A program made the translations under genes and the position numbers. From assembly GCF_029227915.1 (NCBI RefSeq), contig NC_079883.1, positions 2,356,001-2,420,000 on the forward strand: a DNA stretch of 64,000 nucleotides, read 5' to 3'. Origin of the DNA: Hydractinia symbiolongicarpus. Taxonomy: Eukaryota > Cnidaria > Hydrozoa > Anthoathecata > Hydractiniidae. This document shows positions 12,168-25,100 of this stretch, one piece after another. How positions within the stretch are numbered: the first letter of the stretch is position 1; the number at the start of each line of letters is the position of its first letter. The notes beneath the pieces are model-generated. The model saw only the letters and a list, made by a program, of their open reading frames with translations. It was not told where the DNA came from and did not search any database.

Positions 12168-13721
12168 CGTGCGGTTTACTTGTGTTGTGTACTTCTATAA
12201 ATTCCTATACTTTTTAGCAAAAAATTAGATCATAGTTAACACAAAATTCTATTCTGTTTTAATCCCTTTTATGATAAAATATTCAGCATTATTCAGTAAC
12301 TAAATTCTTTGTTTCTGATGATCTTGCAGTTTCTCTTCGTTTGTTCTAACAGAAATAATAATTATGAATTACAGTATTGCGACTTTCGAGAATTTTAATT
12401 ATTGTTCGAATGTATGATCAACGAAGCGTTTAATCTTTCATCTTTTCATCACCTGTTCTGTAAAAAAATGTACGCAAACTACACCTTTTGAGCATGCGCA
12501 AAGGCACAATATTTAGAATTGAAGCTGGTTAGCGCGGGTGAATTTTTTGATACCCATGTAATAAATAAATAAAACAAGGAAAAGCGAGAGCAACACAAGG
12601 AACGAAACAGAATGCCCAAAATATCAATCGGTTTATCGAAATTGATTTTTTGGCTATGAAAGTACAAAAAATGAGATAACTAAGAAAAAAAAATTTATTT
12701 CTTTTTTAACAACCTCATTCGCAGGCCTCTTTCTTCTTGAGAATAATTTTTTTTTAATTTTTTTAATAAACAACGTATTTATAGTGATAGAAAAGATACT
12801 TCTATATAAAGTAGGTAGTTTTTTACCAACTGTGTCTGCTTTAGACAAACTTCAATATTTGTAAAGAATTTAGCTTTAATCCGTCCAAGTCACCCACCCT
12901 CAAATTAAGCCCATGGTGAAGAACGAAGTTGTCTATATCCAAACAATCTCGTCACTAAGGAGAGGCTCTCTTCCAGAGTTTTTTTTCGACAAGGAAGTAA
13001 GTATTCCTTATCTAATTTTATAATTTTTTTGGATGCTTACGACGTTATGAACCTCGTTCCCAGGACTTTTGTCTGTCACTGGCGCTGTACGTAAAATGTA
13101 GCACCCAGCGCAATAAGAGTCACATGATTGGAGAACAACCCAATTTTTGTCTTAAATATATTGCGGATATAAAGCCTTCGTCGCACTCTGTTTTTTTCTG
13201 TCATGTAACGCATACGCTATCTCCCTCTGCCATCGAAAAGACAGCCTCTTCTTTCCCAAAGTCTTAGAAACGCAGTACAAAGAAACCTGTCATACAAAAA
13301 AACGCTTACAAACCCTAGGTGCGAGGTTGGTTGTTTCGCTTATTATAAATCTTATTTGCAGCTAAAATATAAAAAGTCATACTTCATAACAACGATTATT
13401 ATTTACTGACAACAAAATGGTAGAAAGTGGTTGATTGATTGGATGTGCTTTTTTGCTTGCTAACCTGTCCAAGTTATAATATTACTGTAACTATATAGGA
13501 CGAACAATGTAAATGTTAACATGTTAAGATTTTTACACCTTTTATCGCCATATTCCATAGTTATATATTTTCCTGACATGTGTTAAAACATCCATAATGC
13601 TGCACATTTTAAATGATGCGTATTTAACTAGCAAGAAAGTAGATACAATGAAAACTTAGGTTTTTGGGGAAAAATGTTTATTGTGTCACATACAGTGTAA
13701 ATATTTTTTGGTACTTAATAG
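12168..13721. other. Upstream flank of mucin-like gene: no gene seen
   Basis: AT-rich sequence without a convincing coding exon on either strand. Around 13050-13095 a half copy of the CGAGGTTG foldback family begins AACCTCGTTCCCAGGACTTT. The promoter of the minus-strand gene must lie within this region just above 12167, but no core element can be assigned with confidence. Confidence 0.55.
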
Positions 13722-14434
13722 TTAAAATCTAGGAGCAACTATAGAATCCCCCCGTAAAAAAAAATAAAACTATGTACTCAACAACGCAACAACGCACCTA
13801 CTCAGCACTACACAGCTACTCAGCAATACAGCAACGTAGATGCTCAGCTACGCAACAACACAGCTACTTAGCAACGCAGCAACACAGCTACTAAGCAATA
13901 CAGCAACACGGATACTCAGCTACACAGCAACGCCAGCAACTCAGCTACGCAGCAATGCAGCTACTCAGAAAAATAGTTGAAAATGGTTTTAAATAGTTAA
14001 AAGGGATCTGAGCAAAAGCTTCATTTTTAAAATTAAAACAGTTTAGAAAAACATTATATGACATTATATAAATGTTTTCTAATAACTAAAAATATTAAAT
14101 GAATAAGGAAACTATTTAAAGAACGAAAAATTTGTCATTACAAATGTATACACTATGAGGCTAAACTATAGATTCATGAAAGCGAAGACGTTATATTGCG
14201 AAATGTTTAGTGTAACAGACCATATTGGTATGTTTGATGATATTTTACTTTAGTTTAACTGTCAAACTGTGTGTTAATCTAGAAATGTGAGCTTTACGTA
14301 GCTGCGTGCGTAGCTGCGTTGCTACTGCTATATTTGTTAGTTCATTTTTTTTATTATTGCGTTGCTGCATTGCTGAGTTTCATTGTCTTAATTTTTTTAC
14401 GGGGGGTATTCTATAGTTTAGCCAAAATCTAGAT
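13722..14434. mobile_element. Foldback transposon-like element with internal CAGCTACTCAGCAA repeats
   Basis: Terminal inverted repeats: the left arm reads CTATAGAATCCCCCCGTAAA at about 13739 and the right arm ends TACGGGGGGTATTCTATAG at about 14399-14417, with AAAATCTAG outside each. Directly inside the left arm (13775-13975) are about ten imperfect copies of words like CAGCTACTCAGCAA and CAGCAACGCAGC; the right half (14300-14372) has their inverse, GTAGCTGCGTTGCT. No open frame of note. A non-autonomous DNA element with a satellite-like subterminal zone. Confidence 0.75.
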
Positions 14435-14799
14435 ATATGAAAAGAAAGAAAAATATTTCTTTACGTCACTTTTTTTTCAAATGTGTCTGTATTCCATTTA
14501 AAAACTTGACCGTCCCCCATCATCTGATATAACAGTCAAATATTGGATTTTTTGGCAGTAATTTCTTTGCTCTCAATACACAGTTACAGATGTTTTGTGA
14601 GTTCTTTTTGATTGTTGGTGGCAATTTTACCATTTACCTTGTCTCTCTTCTCTGGGTTTCTCTGGATCAGAGCTTGATTCCAGCAAGTCTTACTAATTTC
14701 TCAAGCATCTTCCAGGAATGTATAAATCTGTAGCTATTTCTACGTCTTTCTAGGGAATTTAAACTAAGTTCTTATAGGATTTTTTTTATACTCAGTGCC

Positions 14800-15200
14800 T
14801 TTAATTGCTTTTATTTTTTGAATAAAACTTCTTTGCCCTGTCTCCACAGCCTTTTTGTCTTTAATAAGGTTTGGAATCAACAACTGGCTCTCCTGCCAAT
14901 CATGGATTGGCAGGACTAAAATCTTTTAATCAGTCAGCAAAACATCTTGACATGTTTTTCATATATAACACCATCTTTTGAAAGTGTTCTTTAAAATAAA
15001 GATCATTGGACATTAAAACTCCAAGATCTTTTTTGCAGATGTAACCTGGCCTGAAAATGAAGCATAAGATGTTCAGTCTTGTATCGGATTTGCTGATTCA
15101 TGGATTTAAGCCCTGTGAATACAAAGTCCTGAAGGTCTGCACAACTTTGACGACTTACAACGAAAATGAGGTCAGCAAACCCGATTTAAAGGCGCTTCAG
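14800..15200 (-). pseudogene. Decayed non-LTR reverse transcriptase fragment
   Basis: Reading the minus strand from about 15200 downward gives scattered similarity to the RT thumb region of jockey/CR1-type elements: a KKDLGVLMSNDLYFKEHF stretch resembles the conserved KDLGV..D..L.F..H motif. In-frame stops interrupt it several times. Ends not defined. It precedes the CFAP92 start and seems unrelated to it. Confidence 0.45.
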
Positions 15201-16124
15201 GGGTCAGCATGTTGTATTCTTTGTCACTCTGGAGATTTAAAATTAAAATTTACTTTAACTAATATTTTTGCAGATGTGTTATTCTTTTTATTCATTGACT
15301 TTGTTTCCCTTAGATCAGGAAAGTTGATTTTTCAAAGTGTGAAATAACTTGAAGATGCAGATTCTACATAACAGATTAAAATGAAGTGAAGTGGTTTCCT
15401 TTGTCTACAACAAGCATGTGTTAATAACTCACATTAAAAAGCTTTCTTTGCCAATAAATATAATGCTCCTTCTGTGAGTTTCTTAACTAAGCAATTTTCT
15501 ACGTACAATAAAAATAGTTAAGTTAACAATAACGATTGCAAAGCATTCTTAAATCGTTCATTGACTTCAAATTTTACTTTTTTCGTAATTTGGATAATTT
15601 GAAAAAGCTTTTGCGGACATAAAAAACAAAGATTTGCATATGCGATTAATTGAATGCCTCAATAAATCTGCGGGAGGGGTGTGCGTGTGCATCTGTCTTA
15701 CAAAATGAACTGAAAACAAGGTTTGGCTACAATAACAGCTTAGGGGCACTCGCTGATCAGTCTTAAAAATAAGAGGTGTTACTGACATCTATCCTGGCCT
15801 CACCTCTCCCCACCCCTGCATCGTAGCAAAGACATCATCTAACTTTTTAACCCGGTATTGTCAGGTACTGCTTGAATTATTCCTAAAGTGTTGTTTCTAT
15901 TTTGTGTAGGATCTGGCAAAATTTTATTGTTTTAAAACACTGATTGTGAATGAATGCCATTTTGCTTGAAAATGTAAAATACACATCTTATGTATCTGAT
16001 TTATACTTTATTCATTCAGTGAAATCTGAAGAAGTTACCTGGATTGTTTGAAAAATTATATTTGCATATATATAGATATATAATCCAGTGCTATGGCATT
16101 GGGGGAATATGTGCAATCACAGAA

Positions 16125-19100
16125 ATGAAACAAAAAAAAGTGAAAGAAGAAGGTGAACATGAAGTGACTTTGTCGGTGACCATTGCTAAAGCTTCTACTA
16201 TAGGTATATAATTTGTCTTTTTTAAAAAATTTTCAGGAAAATTATGGCACATGTGCAGCAAAAAGCACACAATTGTTCTTAGTGTCCTTTCAGGTGTGCT
16301 ACATTGGTCAGTTTCTTATAAAGAATAGAATTTTGCATATGCCATTAATAGCACACCTTAATTAATTTACATGTGTATGTACAACACATTTCCTTTCACA
16401 CAATTTTCGTGAAAAAGCCTGTAGTGCCACAGCACTTTCAATAGGATGCACTCAATAATAAATTTACCAGGAAAATTTAGAAATACCTGTTGATGCAAAA
16501 ATTTTATTTACAAACTTTTATAATTCATTTTTTCTCTCTCTTTTTAGATTTTGTAACTTCTTTTTAGCAATGCTACTTTTGGGTGTTCTCACATTTTTTC
16601 TAGATTATGTGAAATAAAATATGAAATAAAAAATTTTGTTTGAAATTTTTTCTGCCAAAAATTTTAGTTTTTCATGTATTTATTTGTTTAACAATGCACA
16701 TGCAAAAGATGTTACGCGTGCGATATGGACTCCAAGGTTAATCTTTGTGGCGAATTTATACAGACAACAGCACATCAATTTTGTTTTTAAAATGTTTTAA
16801 ATAACACTTGCAGCATAAAGAAAAAAATCCATTAAATTCGGACCTGCTATGGTTCCTAATTGTTTTGTCAAATGAAGAAATTATCTACAATTAAATCCAT
16901 GATAAAATGTGTATTCTTCCTGCGTGTGCAGTTTTGCAGACTTGCTTTATCCATGCTTCGTCGACGTTGACCTCCGCATTAGTTAAGAACCGCATGGCTG
17001 GATTTCTTGTGTAAGACCTGGTTACCAACACCGAAGGGGCCAGGCAAAAGAAATTTATGTCTACTTAGTTCTTTTAAATAAGTCAGGAGTCCGTGAATTA
17101 GCTAGGATGGTCAGGTTGGCTATGAATAGGCTTGCCAGTGGATTAAAAGGACCAAGATTATTCAATAATTCTGAAATCTAAAAGTATCCGACCAAGAAAA
17201 GACTGTAAACTAAACATTGCTAGCATCACAGCATGTGGATTTATTGAGAAAAAGAGCCCACCACACATTGATAAAACAAGTTGTTTTTTTTTTAAATATG
17301 ACTATTTTTCATTAGGAAGTAATCTGTCAATGGAGATACTCAGGAACGCGATCCCGTACCTCAAAATTAGAAGCCTGATCATGAAGCTCTGTGGTGTTGA
17401 ATTTAACGGTTTTTCCAACGCAGTGTTTTGAACATGAATTTTCATATTAAAAGTTACAATAATTGTACTCGATAACGGGAATTACATGTTTTAGAGCTAG
17501 TTGTTGACGTGATAAGTTCACATAATTTGCAAAACTTTTAAGACATTTCTCAAGAGCCAAATAACTTTCAGAGGTCTTTCATATGATTTTGACTTTCATC
17601 AGATGTAAGTTTAAAAGATCGTTTGCAAAAATAAACACATGCAAAATTTGTCTATGCAGGCTGATACATTCCTGCGGAAGAAAGGGAAGACCAAATAGGA
17701 CTTGTTGTAGATCATGTACTGGGAAAAAAATAGAATTCAGGTGTCAACAAATAAGTTAATCCAAAATTTCATTTGTTGTACATTTTTTGATAGCAACTAC
17801 AATAAATAAGCTATTGCACATGTTATGTCTAATAACATGTGCAAGATGTACATTCGAAAAAAACAAACAATGTATCAACATTCTTTAAATAATTTTTATT
17901 ATACATTAGGTATAATATAATTGTAATCTATTTTTGTATCTTTATGTGCACATACAGTGATTTGTGAGTGCATATTCATATTGAATTATGAATTTTTTAT
18001 TTCGATGATGCATCAATTTTTAATTCAATGTTTTGACCTGATTTTGTCATTTTTTGTGAAACTGAATCTGTCCAAAATATCTAATGTTTGTTTTACTTTT
18101 TTTTGCAGACAAAGAGTACTACAAAAAGAAAAGTGAACTTCCCCAAGTTCAAAACTACTTCCACTGTGAATACAAACTGCTACCAGATGACAAAAATACC
18201 GTCAAAACTGATGTTGTCACTTTTGGCACTGCAGCAAAATTGTATTGCGAAAATGACTCAAAAGTTTTACGTACATGGCTGGATAAAAATAAAACATGGG
18301 TAACTTGGACAACTGAGTAAGTTTGCTTTATTATATATACTGGAAATATTTAAAATATGTAATTATTTAGATATCAATTTCCTTTTTCTGTTTTTTTCTT
18401 CTTTGTAGACGGAAGGTGAGAGTGACAATTGATTCTTTGCTTAAAATGTTCAAACATAAATTTGTTCTTAAAGTATGGGATTCAAAAGATAAGGTTTCAG
18501 CAAGAGCAAGATTTGATAGACCAAAGGCTTTTCGATTGCCACCAACAAAAGCTGTAGATGAAATAGATTTAGACACCATTCGTGAATTGCTGTTAAAAGA
18601 AGGAAAAACAAACATGCACTTAGGGAAAGGATTTTTAATGGATTCTCGTGCTACTTCAACAGGTAAATCTTGAACATTCAAAAAGTGTATGAACCCTCTG
18701 CCATGCGTTTGCTCAAATTGGCTTTCACACATTACCTTTGTAATTAGAATTTTAAATATTGGCTATCACTAACCCCCAATGTTTTTTTCAAATTTATAAA
18801 TTTGTATAATTTGTATAATCAGTGCTAGATTGCTGGACCTGATAACAATGTTACGCAATACAAATGAAAAAGTGTGCCTGCAAAGCAAATTTTTTTCCTT
18901 TTTTTTTTTTTTCAGAATTACTGTACAAAGGAGCAAGTAGAAAAGTGAGTTTCCTGGGAAACGAAAGTGATAAGGTGCATATATTTTTTTTAAATTAACT
19001 TTTCATGTATAAACTTTTAATTTTTGCAACAACACTTAATAAGCTTAATTTATAACATTTTTTGCGTTAAAATGCAGTAAAACCTGCAACCAACCAACCA

Positions 19101-22100
19101 CAAAATTTAGCTAACAACCTGTATCTGCCACTAAAATAAGATTGCTCACTGCTGAAGTATGTTGTTTTTGTTAACGTGATGGTTTTATTGTTGGGAAATC
19201 CATAAATTCTGTTCAATAAAGCCAACTCACTTGCTACTTCCATGCTACATGATAACATTATTTGTTTCTGATAAGCTGTTCTTGTCATACGAAGTTTATT
19301 TATCTTGCAATCAATATCGTAAAAGAACATTTACATGTTTAGCTAATATGCCACCAAGTTCACCAAAATAATAAAGTCAAAATAGTTTTTTTTAAAAAAC
19401 TTTTAGATTATTGTTGAAAAGTACTTCATTTTTTTTATAAACTTCTTTAAACCAGCAATCGACATGTACCAGTGTTAATTAAATTAGTGACAAATTAATT
19501 CTTTTCTTTTTAAACCAATCTTTTTAGTTTCACTAAAATTTTAAACCAATCAGTTTTTTTTAAAGCTGTTTTCATTCATTAATTTTGACTTTGACTTCAA
19601 ATGTTTTGTTGACAAATTTGGGTAGTAAAAAAATAAAACATTATTCGATCCTAGTTTTTGTGGCATTAGATTAGTTGCAGATTGATAATGTTAATAAAAC
19701 ATGAAGCATCAATGTGTTTCTCATCACTGAAGTGACCCTGTCCATGCTCTTACTACAAGCTTTTACACTTATGTAATTGTTTGATGCCGATATGGAACAC
19801 CATATAGGTAGAGAATAGAAGTGTGTCAGTGAGAGAAAAAGGGTAATTAATTGCATCTTGAATCTATAATTTCTACCCACACCCATTTACCTTTGTCGCC
19901 AACGTCCCAACAACTGTAACATCACAAACCTGTCCTAGACGGTAAAAACTACAGGTGTCCATTATAGACAGATTCTTTCTACAGCAGCCACCTGTCTTAA
20001 CGGCCAGTATTTTTGGTTTCCTTAACTGACCGTTATAGACAGCTTTAATTATAGATTGCAGATCACGGTCAAGTTTTTTTTTCAAATTTCAAATCACACC
20101 TTAAAATTTTTTTTATTGTGTCCAGAGGAGTGACTTTTAATTCCTTGATTAGTCTGTTCACAAAAAACATTTCACATGTGTGATAATGATTTTGCACTTG
20201 CAATTAAGGCTTGCAATGAAAACAACACCAATTCTGCTTCTGCTTCATGTTGTCACATGCAACATGCACAAGAATGGCAAGACTGGGTAAATTTTAAATA
20301 AAAAAACTGAATAAAGATAATAAAAAAATAAGATTAAATATATTATATATACATTTGTTTGTAATAAAACAAGTGTAATAAAACATTTACATTTTATTAC
20401 AGGATTTGCAGCAAAAGATGTCTCAGTCCACTAACTCATTTATTGGTAATTCTGAAAGTAAACTGGAGGTCCAAGTTAAGCTTGATGAAAATCAACAACC
20501 AGAATTTAAAAACTTAATCACCTTAGCATCAACTGGTGTTAAGTGTCGCACTGATGATGTTGTGGAAACTAAAATTGATAATAAACTAACAGCTGGACGG
20601 AATTTGAGTAAACAGAAAAGTAATTCAATGCGAACCGGTAAACTTTTTATCCTTATAAAATAGACCACATTATAATAAAAAATACCCTTTATGTTTTAAA
20701 AAAATCTTTATTTTTCAATTAGGCTCACCAAGGCAAACCTCCCCTATGCTTCGAAAGCTTGATTCTGAAGCACAACGAATTCAACAACATGGAGTGGCAT
20801 CGTTATCGATTCCAATGTCTGCTTTGTTTACAAATTGTGTGTCCATTAGTAACAATATTAAAGAATCAGTAAATAGTTTAGAAGAAGTAATAGTGATCTT
20901 GACTTTGGACAAACCATTACTGTCTGAACGCCAACGACAAGTACTTAATCCTATGGTGTTGACCATTTGTGCAGCCACTCAAATGCCAGATGATATATTT
21001 TCTTCTGAAGAACTAAAACTAAGGTATAAATGAAAGTTCTATATGTAATAAGAGTAAGAATCCTTTCCTGAAGTCATGTCCTGGAAAGTCCTAAATTTTA
21101 CTTATATTTGTCAAAAGTCCTTTGATTTTACAAATTACTTGCCCATCCTTACTTTTCATAGTTGAAAACCTCTCACCAAGTTTTATGTGATACTCCACTG
21201 TTTTCATTTACATTGACCTTTTTCTAGGTTTAACAGTAAGAAAGTTTAGTGAATTGTTTTACCATCATTATACTTTTTTTGTATAAATGATTAAAGCATG
21301 CCAAATGTTTTTGAATTTACTACAACTTTAAGGAAATTCCTTGAAAGGTCCCTTAAGATTTGGAACAATTTTTAGAAAAACATATAATCTTGGAAAATCC
21401 TGATTTTTTAAGTATTTTTTCTGTGCGTGGCCTGATAATGTGAGTGGGTAATATACATAAAATATGATGTTAATATTGTAGAATACTCGCATCACTAGCA
21501 TTTTAGGAACGTATCTTTGTCCATAGTTTTAATTTGTTTAGAAAACTGGAACACCTAGTATTACTTTTTGCTTCAGGAAAAACCTGAGAAGTTTGGAGAA
21601 CTCTTTCTCTTTGTGATAAATCATTTACAACTGTGTTCTTTCAATTGTAGTATTTACTCTTGCAATACTGGTAGGTGTATTTAGTATACGTCTTTAAAAA
21701 TATTTTTTAGGTATTTCTACAGGTAAACTTTTATTTGAAGTATTTAGGGGTTATATGAAACTTATGTGATGAAATTACCTCTAGAAAACGTTAGTGTTAA
21801 GAAATTCTGTGTTTAGATTGCTTGTACAAGGTTTGACGTTTTCAAACCTTGTATTTTACACACTTATTACAGACTTAGATGTTTTACTTTTAAATCCATT
21901 TAGATGCATGCCCCCTTTTGTGAAGTACAAGTTTTATCAATGTCCAGAACATGTTAGCGAGATGACAGAATACAGAAAGACAATCAAGTTTAACGACCGC
22001 AATGTCATTCTGCTTGGAACAATGAACAAAGAACGTTTGTTTGAATATCTGCGTGGTCCTCCTTTAAAAATTGAAATCCATGATCGCGATCCTAAGGAAA

Positions 22101-25100
22101 TTTCTCAAAAAAAATCTTTAGTGTTTGGTAGTCAACCAGAAGATGATAGCATATGGAATAATACAGGTGATTTTATTAATATTTAAAATTGTCATGGTAT
22201 GTAGCGAGAACTTATATTGAAGATGTAGTCTAAAATCTGCATGACTAATAAAATATCGTTGGCCAAGCTTGTCGAAGATTTTAAGGAATAAAAAGATGCT
22301 AAATACATAAAAATTTTAACCTTTATTATGTTATCTCAGGGCTGTCGAAGGATTCCTCATCGAACAATGATCGAGGTATAAGATGTGGTGTTGCAGAATA
22401 CGATTTGTCAGAATTGCTGTTGGGTGAACGTATTCTTGAACTAGTATCACCAATCCGAAATCATTATCAAGATCGAAATTCACACGTGCAATTGCCTTCA
22501 AAATCTTTGACAAGTATATATGGTTTTTTGCTAAACTTTCTAAAAAAACATCTATTTGCTTAATGGAATTGATATTTGTTAAAACTTTTTTGAGATATCT
22601 TGTTGGTTTTGTGTGAAGTTGTTTTACATTTGCAAGATCTTATGCAAATAATTGATGATTTTATATCTTTTGAGGTGATTTTTAGTAAATATAAAGAGCT
22701 GGTGGAAACAACTATAGTAAATTGAACACTGAAAAAGATAAAACCTCTCTCATTTGCTTTGTTTTGTTGTAATATTTTCTTAATAAATACGAATACAAGG
22801 TCATACCTGGCCAAGAGAAGACAGGAGAACTCTTTTCTAAAACAGTATAAACAAAATCTGCTTTTACAAATAAGACAAATACATATATTTTAAGGGGGTT
22901 TTTTTATTTTTGTGGAATATTCAATTTCAAGTTTTTGATTGAGCAGATAATCCCCTTTGAATGGTAATGAGTCCCTATGTATAACTTGTGTTTAAAATTT
23001 TCAAGGATTTAATATCCCATCTGGCAACTATCTGGAATGTGGAAGCGATCTGAAGATCAAGATTGAACTGGCACGAAGTTTATTATTAATAAATGATAAC
23101 CTGTATTATAGTGAATCAGAAAGTCGGATTTTAACGTCGGCTACCACTAATACTGTTCAGGTACTAAGCATACACTATATTCATATTTTAATCTATTTTT
23201 TGATTTTTTACTGTTCAATTACCTTAACCCTATTCGGTCCGGGGGGGGGCGGATTCCGCCCCCCCCCCCCCCTGACGGTTTTTTTTAATAACTCCTGATT
23301 GCTTTGTTATATGGCTATGATACTTACTGAGTTTCAACATTTATCTATTAGACACCTACATGCTAATTTTTTAGGTCCCATACCTTTTAGAGGCTTTGAT
23401 ATTGGCCATTACTCGAAACTACCCCTAAAAATCTCTATGAAATCCTTATAATGGGGAAAATATAATAACTCCTGTTAGGATTATCCTTAGAACTTGAAAC
23501 TTGCAACACAACTTTGTTTCATCAAGAAGAATCATTTGGAATAATTTGAACACGTGACTAACCCGATTTCCCGATTTTGTCGGATTTTACCCGAAAATCG
23601 GGAAAAAACGGATTTTCGGGCAATTTTTGGCAATTTTTTATCCGATCCATGTAAAAACCGGAAGATATGTTAAATAACTTTTATTTAGCTTTCAGAAACT
23701 TCAAACAGAATGTAAAAATTCGCTCTAGAACAAAAGTAATTATATTTCAAGCAGATAGTGGCATTTTTAACAATTTTCAAGCTTCTGATGACGTCACAGA
23801 AAATGTGCTGACGCAAGCAAAAGTTTATTGGCGCCATTTTGTTCCTTTTATGACGTAATATAAGTGTGCCAAGTTTGATTCAATTTGAACAACCCTATGA
23901 AAAGTTATTGAGGGGGGGGGGGGGGGATCCCCCCCCCCCCGGTCATAGTATGTTCGAAAAACCCCGGACCGAATAGGGTTAAGTTAAAAAAATTTAAGAA
24001 ATTAATTTTATGCAGAATTTGGATTCGCTATTCACTATTTATAAACAATTTGCCAAATTAATTTTTGTTCATTTTTTCATTGTTTCTTTTTTTAAAAAAA
24101 ATGATATAAGGATGTTTTGTGTTCAATCATTTTACAACCTTTTTGAATTCAATAAATCCTTCATTTACTAGAAAGCATTATTAAAAATTGAATTTGAAAA
24201 ATCGGAATTTGACCCTAAAGGACGAAATAGAATTTAACGGTTCAGGGTCAAAATCGTAAATTGAATTCTTCCTGCAAAAAAATTATTCTCTTAAAGCAGA
24301 ACTGTTTATGATTTATATATTTTGAAACAAGCAGAATTTCTTACTCTATCTTCCGATAAATGCTTATTTTTGGTTTTAGTGTCCATTCAATCGCCTGGTG
24401 TATATTTTTGATTACAACAACAAGAAATTCTTGGGTGAAATTTTAACTAAAGTTTCTGAAGTTAATGCTCGAGCTTTGAATTTGTCTGCTTATCCTCAAC
24501 ATGTTATCGATGCTGCTTTGTCGACTTATAAGTTAACGGATGAGGAAAAAGAAGATACATCTTTAGATATTATTACTGGTTGCCAGGTCTGGTATTTTTT
24601 AAGAGTTTTGTACAGTCCAAAATCACAGTCACGTGAACCAAATTGCAAGAATTATGAGAAAATTTCTTTTCCTTATAGATTATTGACGGCATTTATCACA
24701 TTTTTATTTTGGAAGGACTTGCTAAAGAAGGATTGAAGCTAATTTGGGATCACCTTGGGCACCCGGAATACAATGGTGCGCATGTAGCTAGCAATATGTT
24801 TGTTATTGTTTTTCTGTTTGTGATAAAAGTTTGTCTGTTACATTTTGTTACAATGTACAGCATGTTATAACAACAACTTAAGGGTCAATAAACACATTTG
24901 GAGTGTTGATGAATATATAGCTAAAGAAACAATCAATGTTGGATTATAGTGAAAAAGAAAACACGAGGCTGTGAGAATAAATGTTTTCCGAAATTTTTTC
25001 AAATTTTTTTCTCCATGGGTTTTTATCTTGTAGAAAAAACCCAGAGTCCTAAAAAAACGTATACTTCTAACACGGGAAAATGTCTTCTATAATGCCAATA

